DNA of 64,000 nucleotides from NCBI RefSeq assembly GCF_022809715.1, contig NZ_CP094459.1, positions 2,480,001 to 2,544,000 of the forward strand, read 5' to 3'. Position 1 is the stretch's first letter, and each line of letters opens with the position of its first letter. The translations under genes and the position numbers were made by a program. Source of the stretch: Burkholderia pyrrocinia (GTDB lineage: Bacteria; Pseudomonadota; Gammaproteobacteria; Burkholderiales; Burkholderiaceae). Positions 41,769 to 50,668 of the stretch are shown here, piece after piece. The notes under the pieces were generated by a model. That model saw only the letters and a program-made list of their open reading frames with translations, did not search any database and was not told where the DNA came from.

Positions 41769-42804
41769 CCGCTTCACCGTCGTCGTCTCGAATGCCGCCG
41801 ACGGCGACCTCGCCACGTTCTCCATCGCGAGCGACGGCACGCTCGCGCCGCTCGCCCGCTACCCGGCCGCCGACGTCGCGATGCCGATCGCCGTGCAGGC
41901 CGACCGCGCGCGGCTCTACGTCGCGACGCGCGGCGAGCAGCCGACGATCGTCGCGTTCCGCGTCGCCGCGGCCACGGGCGCGCTCGCGCGCATCGGCGCG
42001 ACCGCGATCGATGCGAGCCACGCGTACCTGTCGCTCGACCGCAGCGGCCGCTGGCTGCTCGGTGCGTCGTACGGCGGGCATTCGCTGAGCCTCTACGACG
42101 CCGCGCGCGTGCGCGACGGCGACGGCGCGCCGCTGCAGGTGGCCGGCGGCATCGCGAACGCGCACGCGGTGATCGTGTCGCCGGACAATCGTTTCGCGTA
42201 CGTCAGTTCGCTCGGCTCGGATCGCGTGTTCAGCTTCGCGCTCGTCGAGGACGCGGCCGGCCTGCGCCTGGCCGAACACGGCGAAACGCGCGTGCCGGCC
42301 GGCTTCGGCCCGCGTCACCTGCGATTCGCGCGCGACGGCCGCGCGCTCGTCGTCGTCAGCGAATTCCAGGGCACGCTCGCGACGTTCGCGCGCGATCCCG
42401 ACAGCGGCCGGCTCGGCGACGCGCACGTGAGCGCGCGCCACCCGGCCGTCGCTGAACTCGCGCAAGGCCATGCGCGGCCGCCCGCGCCTGCCGAACCTTC
42501 GGTATGGGCCGCCGACCTGCACCTGACGCCCGACGAGCGTTTCGCATATGTCAGCGAACGCACTTCGAGCCAACTGCTCTGTTATCGCCGCACCGCCGAC
42601 GGCACGTTCGAGCCCGCGCACGCGACGGCCACCGAGACACAGCCGCGCGGGTTCGCGATCGATCCGTCGGGGCGCTGGCTCGTCGCGTGCGGCGAGCAGT
42701 CGGAATACGTGTCGGTGTATGCGATCGCGCCGGACGACGGCGCGCTGTCGCTGCACGCGCGTGCAGCAGGCGGGCGCGGCGCGAACTGGGTCGAGATCGT
42801 CTGA
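41755..42804 (+). CDS. Lactonase-family seven-bladed beta-propeller
   Basis: A 349-residue protein of the 6-phosphogluconolactonase / carboxymuconate-cyclase type (PF10282 pattern): RFTVVVSNAADGDLATFSIA, then PDNRFAYVSSLGSDRVFSFA, GFGPRHLRFARDGRALVVVS, and LHLTPDERFAYVSERTSSQL. These enzymes open or close sugar-acid or muconate lactones in the cytosol. The gene starts inside the end of the MFS gene, which fits uptake and hydrolysis of one compound. The exact substrate cannot be named. Confidence 0.85.
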   Translation: MPNTDRFTVVVSNAADGDLATFSIASDGTLAPLARYPAADVAMPIAVQADRARLYVATRGEQPTIVAFRVAAATGALARIGATAIDASHAYLSLDRSGRWLLGASYGGHSLSLYDAARVRDGDGAPLQVAGGIANAHAVIVSPDNRFAYVSSLGSDRVFSFALVEDAAGLRLAEHGETRVPAGFGPRHLRFARDGRALVVVSEFQGTLATFARDPDSGRLGDAHVSARHPAVAELAQGHARPPAPAEPSVWAADLHLTPDERFAYVSERTSSQLLCYRRTADGTFEPAHATATETQPRGFAIDPSGRWLVACGEQSEYVSVYAIAPDDGALSLHARAAGGRGANWVEIV

Positions 42805-42867
42805 CTAAGCAACGCCTGGGCACGATCCCTCAGGTCCGCTGCGAACGCGGGTCCCCCGTGCCCTCGC

Positions 42868-43905
42868 TCAGCGCCGCTCGCTCGGCGCAACACCCGTCCA
42901 GCGCTTGAACGCACGCGTGAAGTTAGCGCGGTCCGTATAACCGACGCGCGCCGCAATCTCGTCGACCGGCAGCCGCGTGCCCTCCAGCAGCCGCAGCGCA
43001 TCGCGCAGCCTGATCTCGTCGAGCAGCGCCGAATAGGTCGCGCCGTACTCGGCGAGCTTGCGCTTGAGCGTGCGCGCCGACACGTGCAGCTCGCGCGCGA
43101 CGTCGTCGACCGACGGATAACCGCCATCGCCGCAAATCAGCAGGTTGCGCACGCGCTCGACGATGCTCTCCGCATAACCGAGCCGCGCGAGTTCGGCCTC
43201 GCACTGCTGGACGATCATCTGCGCGGTCTGTGCGTTCGCGGTGCCGATCGGCTCGTCGAGCAGCGCGGCGTCGCAACGGATGCGGTTCGCGCTCGCGTCG
43301 AAATGACAGCTCGGCAGCCGCGCGCGATAACGCTCGAACCACGGCGGCTCGGGCCATTCGAAGTGCAGTTCGGCGCGCGACTGCAGCGTGCGCCCCGGCG
43401 CCGGATACAGCAACGAATTGAACAGGATCGCGGTCTCGACCAGGAAGTTCTCCACTGCAAACTGGCGCAGCCGGCCGAGCGGAAACGCTTCGAGCACGTC
43501 GATGTCGACGATCCCGTCGAGTTGCGCGAGCCGCACCGAGAAGAACGGTACGCGCGTCGGCAGATAGCGGATGCCGAGCGCGATCGCCTCGCCGAGCGTC
43601 GCGCAACTCATCAGCCCGAAACCGATCAGCCCCGCTTTCGTCAGGCTGCTGCGCAGGCCGATCTCGATCGCGATCGACGGATCGTCGGTCGCGTCGAGCA
43701 GGTTGAACACGATCGCCGCCTGCTGCAGCGGCGTGATGCGCGCATCGGGCTGCGCGAGCCGCTCGCGCTCGACGCCCGAGCCGGCGAGAATGCGGCCGCT
43801 ATCGATGCCGCGCTCCTCGGCCAGCATCAGCATGAACAGCGCATACGCGGACGACACCGTCGCCTTGTTCAACTGGCGCGCGGCATCCGGGACGGACAGG
43901 GCCAT
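42868..43905 (-). CDS. AraC-family regulator with arabinose-binding-type N-domain
   Basis: A 345-residue regulator. The N-terminal 200 residues (ERGIDSGRILAGSGVERERL, then LLDATDDPSIAIEIGLRSSL) match the PF12625 group found in OruR/VirS-like proteins, and the C-terminal AraC HTH pair is RELHVSARTLKRKLAEYGAT followed by IAARVGYTDRANFTRAFKRW. The start at 43905 has GGAG 8-11 bases upstream. It is divergent from the desaturase gene, with an 18-bp direct repeat in between that may be its binding site. Members respond to fatty acids or amino acids in other bacteria. Confidence 0.88.
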   Translation of the reverse strand: MALSVPDAARQLNKATVSSAYALFMLMLAEERGIDSGRILAGSGVERERLAQPDARITPLQQAAIVFNLLDATDDPSIAIEIGLRSSLTKAGLIGFGLMSCATLGEAIALGIRYLPTRVPFFSVRLAQLDGIVDIDVLEAFPLGRLRQFAVENFLVETAILFNSLLYPAPGRTLQSRAELHFEWPEPPWFERYRARLPSCHFDASANRIRCDAALLDEPIGTANAQTAQMIVQQCEAELARLGYAESIVERVRNLLICGDGGYPSVDDVARELHVSARTLKRKLAEYGATYSALLDEIRLRDALRLLEGTRLPVDEIAARVGYTDRANFTRAFKRWTGVAPSERR

Positions 43906-43947
43906 GCGGCGGACTCCGGAGCGATTTCGGCGGATTGTAGCGCCGCT

Positions 43948-43965
43948 GGCCCGCAATGACACCAC
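43948..43965. promoter_or_regulatory. Direct repeat copy 1, candidate AraC operator
   Basis: GGCCCGCAATGACACCAC, identical at 17 of 18 positions to the copy at 44020-44037. It lies about 43 bp upstream of the AraC start codon. Both copies have the same orientation, 72 bp apart. Confidence 0.6.
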
Positions 43966-44019
43966 GGCGGTGCTCTAGCCGCGCGGCGCACCGTCGGACT
44001 CCCGCTCGTCGTCCACCAT

Positions 44020-44037
44020 GGCCCGAAATGACACCAC
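44020..44037. promoter_or_regulatory. Direct repeat copy 2, candidate AraC operator
   Basis: GGCCCGAAATGACACCAC, about 100 bp upstream of the desaturase start codon. AraC-type regulators often bind two direct repeats between divergent genes, which fits this layout. Confidence 0.6.
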
Positions 44038-44139
44038 CATTGGCACCGGCGGCCCTCGCATGCGGTGCGGCGCCCGCCTATGCTTGTCACATCGGCATAA
44101 CGCCCCCCTGCCCCACTCTTTCCGCACGGATTCCGGTCG

Positions 44140-45249
44140 ATGAGCCAACCCGCACGAACCGTCTTTCGCAACGACGCAGACAAGGTCGCGTACGTCCGCC
44201 GCGAAGTCAACGCAGCGAGCGACGCGATCCGCGCGCGCTTTCCGCTGCTCGACAACCAGAACCTCGTCGGCGCGACCGTGATGGCCGTGTCGGTCGCCGC
44301 GATGCTCGCGATCGCGTGGCTGTATGCACGCGGCACGATCGCGTGGTACGTCGCGCTGCCGCTCGCCGCGTTCGTCACGTCGCTGATCCACGAACTCGAG
44401 CACGACCTGATCCACCTGATGTACTTCAAGAAGACGCCGTGGGCCTATCACCTGATGATGGCGCTGTGCTGGCTCACGCGGCCGGGCACGATCAACCCGT
44501 GGACGCGGCGGCGCATGCACCTGCATCACCACAAGGTGTCGGGCGGCGAATCGGATCTCGAGGAATTCGGCATCACCAACGGCGAGCGCTGGGGCGTGAA
44601 GCGCCTGCTGATGATCGCGGACGGGATGCTCGCCGTCGTGCTGCGGCCGGCCGCGATGCGCCGCAAGGTGAAGCAGTACGTGGCCGCGCAGCCGGTGCAG
44701 GATCCGGCCGAGCGCATGCAGTTGCGCGTCGAGCAGGTGTCGTCGTACATGCCGGTCGGTCACGTGTACTACGCGCTGTGGCATGCGTTCATCGTCTATC
44801 ACATCGGGCTGTTCGCGCTGCACGCGTTCGGCTATGCGGTGACGGTGCCGGCCCTGGTCGAGCGTGTGATGGATGTCGTCGATTTCCTGGCGGTCGTGTG
44901 GCTCGGGCCGAACTTCGTGCGCAGCTTCTGCATCAACTTCGTCAGCTCGAACATGCACTACTTCGGCGACATCGATTCGCGCAACGTGATCCAGCAGACG
45001 CAGGTACTCAACCCGTGGTGGATGCTGCCGTTCCAGCTGTTCTGCTTCAACTTCGGCAGCACGCACGCGATCCATCACTTCGTCGTGCGCGACCCGTTCT
45101 ACATCCGGCAACTGACCGCACGAACCGCGCATGCGGCACTGCGCGAAGTGGGCGTGCGCTTCAACGACGTCGGCACGTTCGCGCGTGCGAATCGCTGGGG
45201 TGCTTATCGTCCTTCGCGCGGCACGCGTCACGCGCAGGTCGACGCGTAA
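44140..45249 (+). CDS. Membrane fatty-acid desaturase
   Basis: A 369-residue membrane di-iron protein with the three histidine boxes of the desaturase family: HELEHDLIHLM near residue 87, RRRMHLHHHKVSGGE near 126, and THAIHHFVV near 308. Hydrophobic segments surround them (residues about 45-85, 105-120, 215-235, 245-265). It should introduce a double bond or a hydroxyl group into a lipid acyl chain or related alkyl group. The AraC gene faces it over 234 bp and probably controls it, as seen for desaturases induced by fatty acids. The true substrate is unknown. Confidence 0.88.
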   Translation: MSQPARTVFRNDADKVAYVRREVNAASDAIRARFPLLDNQNLVGATVMAVSVAAMLAIAWLYARGTIAWYVALPLAAFVTSLIHELEHDLIHLMYFKKTPWAYHLMMALCWLTRPGTINPWTRRRMHLHHHKVSGGESDLEEFGITNGERWGVKRLLMIADGMLAVVLRPAAMRRKVKQYVAAQPVQDPAERMQLRVEQVSSYMPVGHVYYALWHAFIVYHIGLFALHAFGYAVTVPALVERVMDVVDFLAVVWLGPNFVRSFCINFVSSNMHYFGDIDSRNVIQQTQVLNPWWMLPFQLFCFNFGSTHAIHHFVVRDPFYIRQLTARTAHAALREVGVRFNDVGTFARANRWGAYRPSRGTRHAQVDA

Positions 45250-45273
45250 TACCAGCACCGGCAGCGCGCCGCA

Positions 45274-45894
45274 TCAATCGCCGATCGGCGGCATCGCTCC
45301 CTGCCCGCGGATCCACGACCAGTTCGCGAGTTCGGCCATTTCCTTGTCGCCGCGGCTGTCGCCGTACGCGAACAACTGCTTCGGCGGCCGGTTGCCCCAC
45401 CACCCGCGCAGCCGCACGACCTTCTGCGGCCCCCAGCAGTTCTCGCCGTCGAGCCGCCCGGCGAACGCGCCGCGCTCGAACGCAAGCCGCGTCGCGAGCA
45501 CGGCGTCGAAACCGGCCGTCTTCGCCCACTTCTCCAGATACAGCGACGGCGACGCGCTGACCAGCACGACTTCATGCCCGCGCGCCCGATGCTCGCGAAT
45601 CCGCTCGAGCATTTCCGGACGCACGAAGTTCGGCAGATACGTGTGGACGAACGTGCGCGCCCGAGCGTCGAGCGCGTCCTCGCGAACCGGCCCGAATGCG
45701 AACCACGCGAACTTCGCCTTCGCGTCGCCGCGCGACAGCAGCCCGGCTTTCATCGCGACGATCCACGGCAGTGCGCGCAGCCCGGCCCACGCGAAGCGCG
45801 GCGTGCCGACCGCGTAGCGGACGAAATGGCGGAAGCTGTCGGTAGTCGTGATGGTGCCGTCGAAATCGAATGCGGCGACGATGCGGTCAGTCAT
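45274..45894 (-). CDS. HAD-superfamily hydrolase, subfamily IB
   Basis: A 206-residue phosphatase-like protein. Motif I is AAFDFDGTITTTDSF (nucleophile and acid aspartates), motif II is VVLVSASPSLYL, and motif IV is LFAYGDSRGDKEMAELA. The short form and the cap sequence put it in the HAD-IB group with phosphoserine phosphatase-like and phosphatidylglycerophosphatase-like enzymes. It is convergent with the desaturase and lies downstream of the Ter operon on the same strand after a 136-bp gap. The substrate is unknown. Confidence 0.85.
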   Translation of the reverse strand: MTDRIVAAFDFDGTITTTDSFRHFVRYAVGTPRFAWAGLRALPWIVAMKAGLLSRGDAKAKFAWFAFGPVREDALDARARTFVHTYLPNFVRPEMLERIREHRARGHEVVLVSASPSLYLEKWAKTAGFDAVLATRLAFERGAFAGRLDGENCWGPQKVVRLRGWWGNRPPKQLFAYGDSRGDKEMAELANWSWIRGQGAMPPIGD

Positions 45895-46030
45895 GGAGAA
45901 TCGGCGGGAAAGCGATGAGATGCCCGGGAAGATAGCAGACTCGCGGCGGCACGCGCGAAACGGCGTGACGAAGCGTGGCCCAGGCAGCGACCACGGGCGC
46001 CGAAGCGCGCGTGGCCGTCGTGCCGTTCGC

Positions 46031-46897
46031 TCAGCGCTGCGGCCGCGCCGCCAGTGCCGCAGGTAGCACGACGTTCATCAGGTGGTCGGCGCGCGACAGC
46101 AGATCGGTCACGCGCTCGTCGAGCCCGCGCAGTTGCGCGGGCTGCATCCGGATCTGCTGGACGGCCTGCCCGACGATGTTGCGGCGGTCGAACAGCGTGC
46201 GCTCGACGCCCGCGTCGTCCGGCACGCGCACGACGTCCGCCACCGCGCTCAGCGCCGCGAGCACGACCACGAGGTTTTCTTCCGCATGGCGGACCTTCGC
46301 GGCAAGCTCCTCGGTGCGACGCGGGAAGAAGCCGAGCGACTGCTTGAGCGCGCCGAGCGCCGCGCGGTAGTCGACCTGGCTCGACGCCGCGCCGAACCAG
46401 CGTTCGAACATGCCGGCCTTGCGCGTCGCCTGCGCGAGCATGCCGGCCATCATGTCGGCCGCGCCGAGTTCATTGAATTCGCGCGTCGTCGCCGCGACGG
46501 CTTCGACGAGGTTGCCCGCCGCCTCCAGCGCACCGTCGCCGATCGTCGCGACCGTCGCAAGCTTGAGCGGCACCAGTTGCCGGATGTGCCGCTCGATGCG
46601 CGGCGCGTAGTCGGGATAGAGATTCGGGAAGCTGGCCTGCGCGGCGCGGAAGCACGATTCGAGCAGCGGGTGATTCGATTCGCCGAACAGCGCGCGGCCG
46701 ACCGCATCGGCGGGCGCCGCGTGCACAGCCTTGTCGGGCGCCGGCCCGAAATCGAGCGCCTGCGGCGCCGGCCGCTCGGGCACACGCGCGGCCGGCACAC
46801 CGGCCGTAGGCGGCGCGTCGAACGCAAGACGCCCGGGCGTGCGCTCGGGCGTCGTATCGAACTCGAGCCGCTTCGGCTCGTCGGACGGATTCGTCAT
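46031..46897 (-). CDS. Unrecognised protein of the Ter operon
   Basis: I do not recognise a named family for this 288-residue protein. Residues 1-60 are Pro/Ala/Arg-rich and carry three spaced copies of a short motif (RLEFDTTP, RLAFDAPP, ALDFGPAP). The rest is predicted mainly helical with no membrane segment or obvious catalytic motif (LYPDYAPRIERHIRQLVPLK, then KLATVATIGDGALEAAGNLV, and DERVTDLLSRADHLMNVVLP). It ends the telA-vWA-DUF475-terD run, 51 bp after terD, so it is probably a cytosolic partner of the Ter proteins. Its helical core is somewhat like the TelA neighbour in style, but I cannot claim homology. Confidence 0.8.
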   Translation of the reverse strand: MTNPSDEPKRLEFDTTPERTPGRLAFDAPPTAGVPAARVPERPAPQALDFGPAPDKAVHAAPADAVGRALFGESNHPLLESCFRAAQASFPNLYPDYAPRIERHIRQLVPLKLATVATIGDGALEAAGNLVEAVAATTREFNELGAADMMAGMLAQATRKAGMFERWFGAASSQVDYRAALGALKQSLGFFPRRTEELAAKVRHAEENLVVVLAALSAVADVVRVPDDAGVERTLFDRRNIVGQAVQQIRMQPAQLRGLDERVTDLLSRADHLMNVVLPAALAARPQR

Positions 46898-46948
46898 CGC
46901 TGCATCCTGCCCGGCGCGGCGGTTTCCCGCACGCCGGGCTGCCGCCAG

Positions 46949-47605
46949 TCAGACCGCGCCGCCGTACGCGCGAACGAAGTCGCCGAGGCCGCGGTTGTAG
47001 CCGGCGCCGACCGCCTTGAACATGAAGTGGCCATCGCGGCGATAGAAGCTGCCGACCTGCACCGACGTCTCCATCGAGAAGTCTTCCTCGAGCGCGTACT
47101 TCGCGATCACCGCACCCGTCACCTCGTCGGCGATCTGGATGTAGCTGTTGCGAATCTGCCCGAAATTCTGGCGGCGCGCTTCGGCCTGGTCGATCGTCAC
47201 GACCACCGAGATTTCCTCGACGTCGGCAGCAAGCTTCGTCATGTCGATGAAAATCACTTCGTCGTCGCCGCCGCCGCTGCCCGTGCGGTTGTCGCCGCTA
47301 TGCACGACGCCCATGCACTTCGACGCCGGCATCCCGCGCTTCGGGAAATCGTCGCCCGGCTGGATGAAGGTTTCGTTGCGGTCCATCGTGCGCACTTCGC
47401 TGTTGTAGAACACGAAGTGCTGATCCGAGATCAGCTTCGGATTGGTCTGCGCATCGTATTTGCACAGGAACACCGACACATCGAGATCGAAATCCGTGCC
47501 CGTGTCCGTCGCGTTTGCGTCCCAACCGAGACCGATGCGGAATTTCTGCGTGCCGGGCGCTTCCTTCGACAGGTTGACGCGACCGCCTTTCGACAAATTG
47601 ATCAT
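46949..47605 (-). CDS. terD: TerD-family calcium-binding stress protein
   Basis: A 218-residue TerD-domain protein: MINLSKGGRVNLSKEAPGTQ, then RIGLGWDANATDTGTDFDLD with the acidic calcium-binding DFDLDVSVFLC, VVHSGDNRTGSGGGDDEVIF and YNRGLGDFVRAYGG. TerD domains bind two Ca2+ ions and form part of a membrane-associated complex giving resistance to tellurite and other chemical or phage stress. AGAGG precedes the ATG at 47605. It lies 92 bp after the DUF475 gene. Usual operons carry several TerD paralogues; here there is only one. Confidence 0.93.
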   Translation of the reverse strand: MINLSKGGRVNLSKEAPGTQKFRIGLGWDANATDTGTDFDLDVSVFLCKYDAQTNPKLISDQHFVFYNSEVRTMDRNETFIQPGDDFPKRGMPASKCMGVVHSGDNRTGSGGGDDEVIFIDMTKLAADVEEISVVVTIDQAEARRQNFGQIRNSYIQIADEVTGAVIAKYALEEDFSMETSVQVGSFYRRDGHFMFKAVGAGYNRGLGDFVRAYGGAV

Positions 47606-47697
47606 CTGAACCTCTTCTGCTGGAACCGCCGTTGCGCCGGCGGCAATGCCGGGCCGCCGTGCGCGGCCCCTCGTTGATGGTTTCCGTGCCGCGTGTA

Positions 47698-48714
47698 TTA
47701 CTTGCTCGCCACGGCGGTCCGGTCTTCCTTGCGTTGCACGACGATCGACGACCACACGGCCGCCGCGATCATCGCCGCGCCGATCAGGCCCGTGACGACC
47801 TCGGGCACCTCGAACTTCACGCCGAGGAACATGATCGTTGCGAGCGCACCGATCGCCCAGAACGCACCGTGTTCGAGAAAGCGATACTGCGCGAGCGTGC
47901 CCTTCTTCAGCAGCACGAGCGTCATCTCCCGGATGTAGGCCGCGCCGACGCCGAGGCCCAGCGCGATCAGGAAGATGTTGTTCGACAACGCGAACGCACC
48001 GATCACGCCGTCGAAGCTGAACGACGAATCGAGCACTTCGAGATACATGAAGCCCGCGACGCCTTCGCGCACCACGCGCGTGCCGGTGTCCTCGCCGCCG
48101 ATCAGGTCGCCGATGCCGTGCGCAATCACGAAGCTGATCACGCCGAACGCGCCCGCGAGCAGGAAGCTGACCTGCTCGGCCGCCGGCACGTAGAACGACG
48201 CGACGATCACGATCGCGAGCGTCAGCGCCACTTCCAGCGCCGTGATGCGGCCGAGATGGCGCATCGGGCCTTCGAGGAAACCGATCCAGTGCTCGTCCTT
48301 CTCGGTGTCGAGCATGAACTTGAAGAACACCATCAGCAGGAACGCGCCGCCGAACGCCGACACCTGGTGATGCGCGGAGGTCAGAATCGCCGCGTACTTC
48401 TCCGGCGATTCGATCGCGAGCGTCAGCGCATCCCACATTCCGATGTGGCCGATCACCGCGACGATCAGCAGCGGGAACACGAGCCGCATGCCGAACACGG
48501 CAACCGGCAGGCCGAACACCATGAAGCGGTTGCGCCACTTCTCCGACCAGTTCTTGAGCACCGATGCATTGACGACCGCGTTGTCGAGCGACAGCGAAAT
48601 TTCGAGCACACACAGGACCGCGACGATCAGCATGTCCTTTACGCCGCCGAGGAAATAGGCCGCGACCAGCGCGAGCACCGTGAGCGACAGCGGGATCTTG
48701 AAGTCTTTCAACAT
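47698..48714 (-). CDS. DUF475 / TerC-like integral membrane protein
   Basis: A 338-residue membrane protein with about nine hydrophobic segments. VLEISLSLDNAVVNASVLKN near residue 37 and YLEVLDSSFSFDGVIGAFAL near 224 are the two acidic intramembrane motifs (E..LS.DN and D.SFSFDG) shared with TerC, which are thought to bind a metal ion. This is the DUF475 branch. In Ter operons it is the membrane anchor to which TerD and vWA proteins attach. It is co-directional with the vWA gene (43-bp gap). Confidence 0.9.
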   Translation of the reverse strand: MLKDFKIPLSLTVLALVAAYFLGGVKDMLIVAVLCVLEISLSLDNAVVNASVLKNWSEKWRNRFMVFGLPVAVFGMRLVFPLLIVAVIGHIGMWDALTLAIESPEKYAAILTSAHHQVSAFGGAFLLMVFFKFMLDTEKDEHWIGFLEGPMRHLGRITALEVALTLAIVIVASFYVPAAEQVSFLLAGAFGVISFVIAHGIGDLIGGEDTGTRVVREGVAGFMYLEVLDSSFSFDGVIGAFALSNNIFLIALGLGVGAAYIREMTLVLLKKGTLAQYRFLEHGAFWAIGALATIMFLGVKFEVPEVVTGLIGAAMIAAAVWSSIVVQRKEDRTAVASK

Positions 48715-48757
48715 GATGGGGTAATCGAGTTTTGAAAAAGGGGCATGCGGGCCGCGC

Positions 48758-49498
48758 TTACTTCGCGCGCACCCAGTCGCAGAATTCCTGCGTGATCAAC
48801 TGTTCGTAGATCTGTTCGTCGCTGAGATCGAGCGACTCGAGATGCAGGAACCCGACGTTCGGCATTTCGTCCGCGACTTCCGCGAGGAAGCCGAATTCGT
48901 TCGGATCGCCGACGCCGACGAGCGACCAGTACAGCGGAAAGTGCTGCGACTCGGCCATCAACTGGCGCACGCGCTTGCGGTCGTTCTTCGGGTTCTGCCC
49001 GTCGGTGACGAACAGCACCCATGCGGGCAGGTGGCCGTTCACCGGCGCGGAGGCGGCCGGCGCGGGCGCTTCGTCCGCGCCGCCGAACAGCCGGCTCAGG
49101 AAGCCGCGCTTTTCTTCGCGCTTCGGCTCCGGCGCGCGGAAGAAGAAGTCGACGATGTCGTTCATCACCGGCGCGTACTGCGTGCCGCCCCACTTGTCGA
49201 TCCGGGCTTCGAGCACGTGATCGGAGATGTACGAGCCGTAGTTGTCCGGCGTCGCGGTCGGCAGGCGGTCGTAGCCTTCGGTGAAGGTCCACGTATCGAC
49301 TTCGCCGTTGTCGTCGAACTTCAGTGCGATGCCGAGGATCCGGTCGTGCGTCTCCTGGATCACGCCCGACTGGTAAAGCGGCTTCGCGGAGCCCGAGATG
49401 TCGAGCGCCGCGCCGACACGCACGACGGGCGGCTTCAGGATCTGGCGTTTTTCGAGGACGATCGCGACCTTCGCCGCGCGTTTCTCAAGCGTAATCAT
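48758..49498 (-). CDS. von Willebrand factor A domain protein, TerF-like
   Basis: A 246-residue cytosolic vWA protein. The MIDAS metal site begins with RVGAALDISGSAKPLYQSGV (D-x-S-x-S), continues with KWGGTQYAPVMNDIVDFFFR (the Thr) and ends with WVLFVTDGQNPKNDRKRV (the Asp). A flexible Ala/Pro-rich insert lies at about residues 130-150. It belongs to the vWA-TerF group, which works as a protein-interaction module in Ter complexes. The gene is 10 bp downstream of the TelA gene. Confidence 0.9.
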   Translation of the reverse strand: MITLEKRAAKVAIVLEKRQILKPPVVRVGAALDISGSAKPLYQSGVIQETHDRILGIALKFDDNGEVDTWTFTEGYDRLPTATPDNYGSYISDHVLEARIDKWGGTQYAPVMNDIVDFFFRAPEPKREEKRGFLSRLFGGADEAPAPAASAPVNGHLPAWVLFVTDGQNPKNDRKRVRQLMAESQHFPLYWSLVGVGDPNEFGFLAEVADEMPNVGFLHLESLDLSDEQIYEQLITQEFCDWVRAK

Positions 49499-49508
49499 GC
49501 GGTGTTCC

Positions 49509-50597
49509 TTAGTTATGCTTCGGAGCGAATCGGGTGATCAGGTCCTGTTCGAGCTGGCGCAGGCGCGGCGCGTCCTGCTCACGCTGGCGCTTGCCGTCGG
49601 CAATGATCTGCGTGACGTCGTCGAATGCGCCGAACAGCTGCTGCTGCGCATATTCGAACGTGTCGGTCGAGATCACCGGGCGCTGGCCGAGCTTCGCGAC
49701 TTCCTGCGCGTTCTGGCGATTCAGGTCGGCCTGCGCGCGGATCGCCTCGTCGGCCGCGTCGTACGTCGCGTTCGCGAGCGCCGCCGCACGCTTCGTGCCG
49801 AGCTGCTCGAGGTAGAGCGCGAACGCGTTGGTCCACGCGGGGATCAGCACGGTCTTGATCGTCATGAACTTCGACGTCAGCGTGCGTTTCTGGTCCTGCT
49901 CCATCCGGATCTGCGGCGCGAGCTGCTTCGACATCAGCATTGCGCGGTCGAGGTCGTCGAGCTTGCTTTCGAGCGCGTCGACCTTGCGCTTCACGTCGAG
50001 CAGGCGTTGCGCGGCGAACGCGTCGTCCGCCGGCTGCTGGCCGGCCGCGAGATGCGCGCGCAGCGTCGCGAGCGCCGTTTCGCCGTGCGCCTTCGACTGC
50101 TCGAGCTCCTGGTGCAGCGCGTAGTTGTCGTTGTACATCCGCTCGAGCTCGTCGATGCCGGCCTTCTGGCGCTGCGCATGGTTTTCGAGCTCGACGACGA
50201 GCGTATCCATCCGCTTGCTCACCGACTCGTATTGCGACAGCAGTTTTTCCTTGGTCGAGCGGAACAGCCGCGTGACTTGCGTGATGAAGCCGCCCTTGTC
50301 GGCACCGCGCGGGTCGAGTCCTTTCGCGGTCGAGATCAGTTCGTTGAGCTTGTCGCCGAACTGGTCGGCATCCGACGCACGGACGCTCGCGAGTATCTGC
50401 TGGGAGAAGGCGGCGATCCGCGTACCCTGCGTCGCGCCGAGCTGGTCGATCTCGTCGACGGTGATCAGGCGCGCGTGCTCCGTCGGCTGCGCTGCCGGCA
50501 CGACGGCGGCGGCAGGCACCGCGACGGGTGACAAAGACGGGGTGGAAGGACGATCGCTGACCGCATCGGATTTCTTGTCGTCGAATAGCGGCTTCAT
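49509..50597 (-). CDS. telA: Toxic-anion resistance protein TelA
   Basis: A 362-residue protein of the TelA/KlaA family: about 60 flexible residues, then ITVDEIDQLGATQGTRIAAF, a long coiled-coil core (SVSKRMDTLVVELENHAQRQ, then KVDALESKLDDLDRAMLMSK) and the conserved LTSKFMTIKTVLIPAWTNAF, then YAQQQLFGAFDDVTQIIADG. Its molecular role is unknown; it is linked to tellurite and antibiotic resistance and to Ter systems. It is first in the operon. The ATG at 50597 has only a weak, distant GGAAA; the frame is open to 50657 with a lysine/arginine-rich extension. Confidence 0.9.
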   Translation of the reverse strand: MKPLFDDKKSDAVSDRPSTPSLSPVAVPAAAVVPAAQPTEHARLITVDEIDQLGATQGTRIAAFSQQILASVRASDADQFGDKLNELISTAKGLDPRGADKGGFITQVTRLFRSTKEKLLSQYESVSKRMDTLVVELENHAQRQKAGIDELERMYNDNYALHQELEQSKAHGETALATLRAHLAAGQQPADDAFAAQRLLDVKRKVDALESKLDDLDRAMLMSKQLAPQIRMEQDQKRTLTSKFMTIKTVLIPAWTNAFALYLEQLGTKRAAALANATYDAADEAIRAQADLNRQNAQEVAKLGQRPVISTDTFEYAQQQLFGAFDDVTQIIADGKRQREQDAPRLRQLEQDLITRFAPKHN

Positions 50598-50668
50598 GTG
50601 GCTACCACGTTTCCTTTTCTGCTTTTTGCTACGTGTTGTCGTGCGCGCGACGCGCACATCCGCGATAA

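Noticed and set aside
46031..50597. The Ter operon as a complete phage-defence island
   Set aside because: No nuclease, ATP-grasp, phosphoribosyltransferase or other effector typical of large Ter islands is present, and base composition matches the neighbours, so a recent defence island is not supported.
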